The translations under genes were made by a program, and so were the position numbers. Source: Actinomycetes bacterium (GTDB lineage Bacteria; Actinomycetota; Acidimicrobiia; Acidimicrobiales; Bog-793). Taken from it: 6,648 bases of DNA. This document shows positions 6,564 through 6,648 of this stretch, piece by piece. Where the stretch lies: assembly GCA_021821585.1 (NCBI GenBank), contig JAKACF010000171.1, forward strand, positions 1-6,648, in the 5' to 3' direction. The notes below the pieces were generated by a model, which saw only the letters and a program-made list of their open reading frames with translations, ran no database searches and had not been told where the DNA came from. Every line of letters starts with the position of its first letter. The stretch's first letter is position 1.

Positions 6564-6647
6564 TCAGGCCGAGGTCGGCATCCAGCCCGGGCGGCTCGCC
6601 TCGTAGGCGTCGATGTGCGACAGGTGCTGGAGGGTGAGGCCGATGTC
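6564..6647 (-). CDS. C-terminal fragment of unidentified minus-strand gene
   Basis: Reading the minus strand from the right edge gives 27 codons ending HIDAYEASRPGWMPTSA and a TGA stop at 6564-6566. All 27 sense codons end in G or C, the composition is balanced (not Arg/Pro-dominated), and the segment before the stop looks like a normal helix followed by a short tail. This is strong for so short a stretch. I do not recognise the family, and the rest of the gene is outside the window. It converges on the oxidoreductase gene. Confidence 0.6.
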   Translation of the reverse strand, partial: DIGLTLQHLSHIDAYEASRPGWMPTSA

Positions 6648-6648
6648 G

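Noticed and set aside
1..6648. Mobile element, defence system, CRISPR or biosynthetic cluster
   Set aside because: No transposase, integrase, repeat-spacer array, toxin-antitoxin pair or modular synthase was seen on either strand; all complete genes have ordinary actinobacterial chromosomal character.

Overview
The window is very GC-rich, and its coding frames use almost only G or C at third codon positions. Together with the gene types (a GH65 phosphorylase/HAD pair, an LCP cell-wall ligase with a Ser/Thr-rich tail, an F420/FMN-type luciferase-like oxidoreductase), this points to a high-GC actinobacterium. An acidimicrobial or related lineage is my guess from the LCP style only; no rRNA or marker gene is present to prove it. 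I see no tRNA, rRNA, IS element, CRISPR array, integrase or phage gene.

Layout. Bases 2-670 (+) hold the C-terminal 222 residues of a beta-phosphoglucomutase-like HAD hydrolase cut by the window edge. One base after its stop comes a complete glycoside hydrolase family 65 gene (672-3029, +). The two form a tight pair of the type that cleaves an alpha-glucosyl disaccharide with phosphate and then converts beta-glucose 1-phosphate to glucose 6-phosphate. After 61 bp a small gene (3091-3660, +) follows for a protein that looks like an SRPBCC/START-fold protein of unknown role. A 257-bp gap leads to a complete LytR-CpsA-Psr (LCP) family gene (3918-5213, +), a membrane-anchored transferase attaching glycopolymers to the cell wall. 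A 333-bp gap with strong hairpins follows, then a luciferase-like flavin/F420 oxidoreductase (5547-6371, +). The last part holds a 9-bp inverted repeat and, on the minus strand, the last 27 codons of an unidentified gene (6564-6647) that converges on the oxidoreductase gene.

How the genes work together: only the HAD and GH65 genes have an evident joint function (disaccharide phosphorolysis, probably trehalose, maltose or kojibiose type). The SRPBCC-like gene may be co-transcribed with them but has no obvious link. The LCP and oxidoreductase genes look like independent units, each separated by hairpin-containing gaps.

On novelty: this reads as ordinary actinobacterial chromosome. I did not find a convincing undescribed system. 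The points worth a second look are the U-less hairpins, the unassigned GH65 specificity, the two-cysteine LCP protein with a terminal Cys, and the unidentified minus-strand gene at the right edge.
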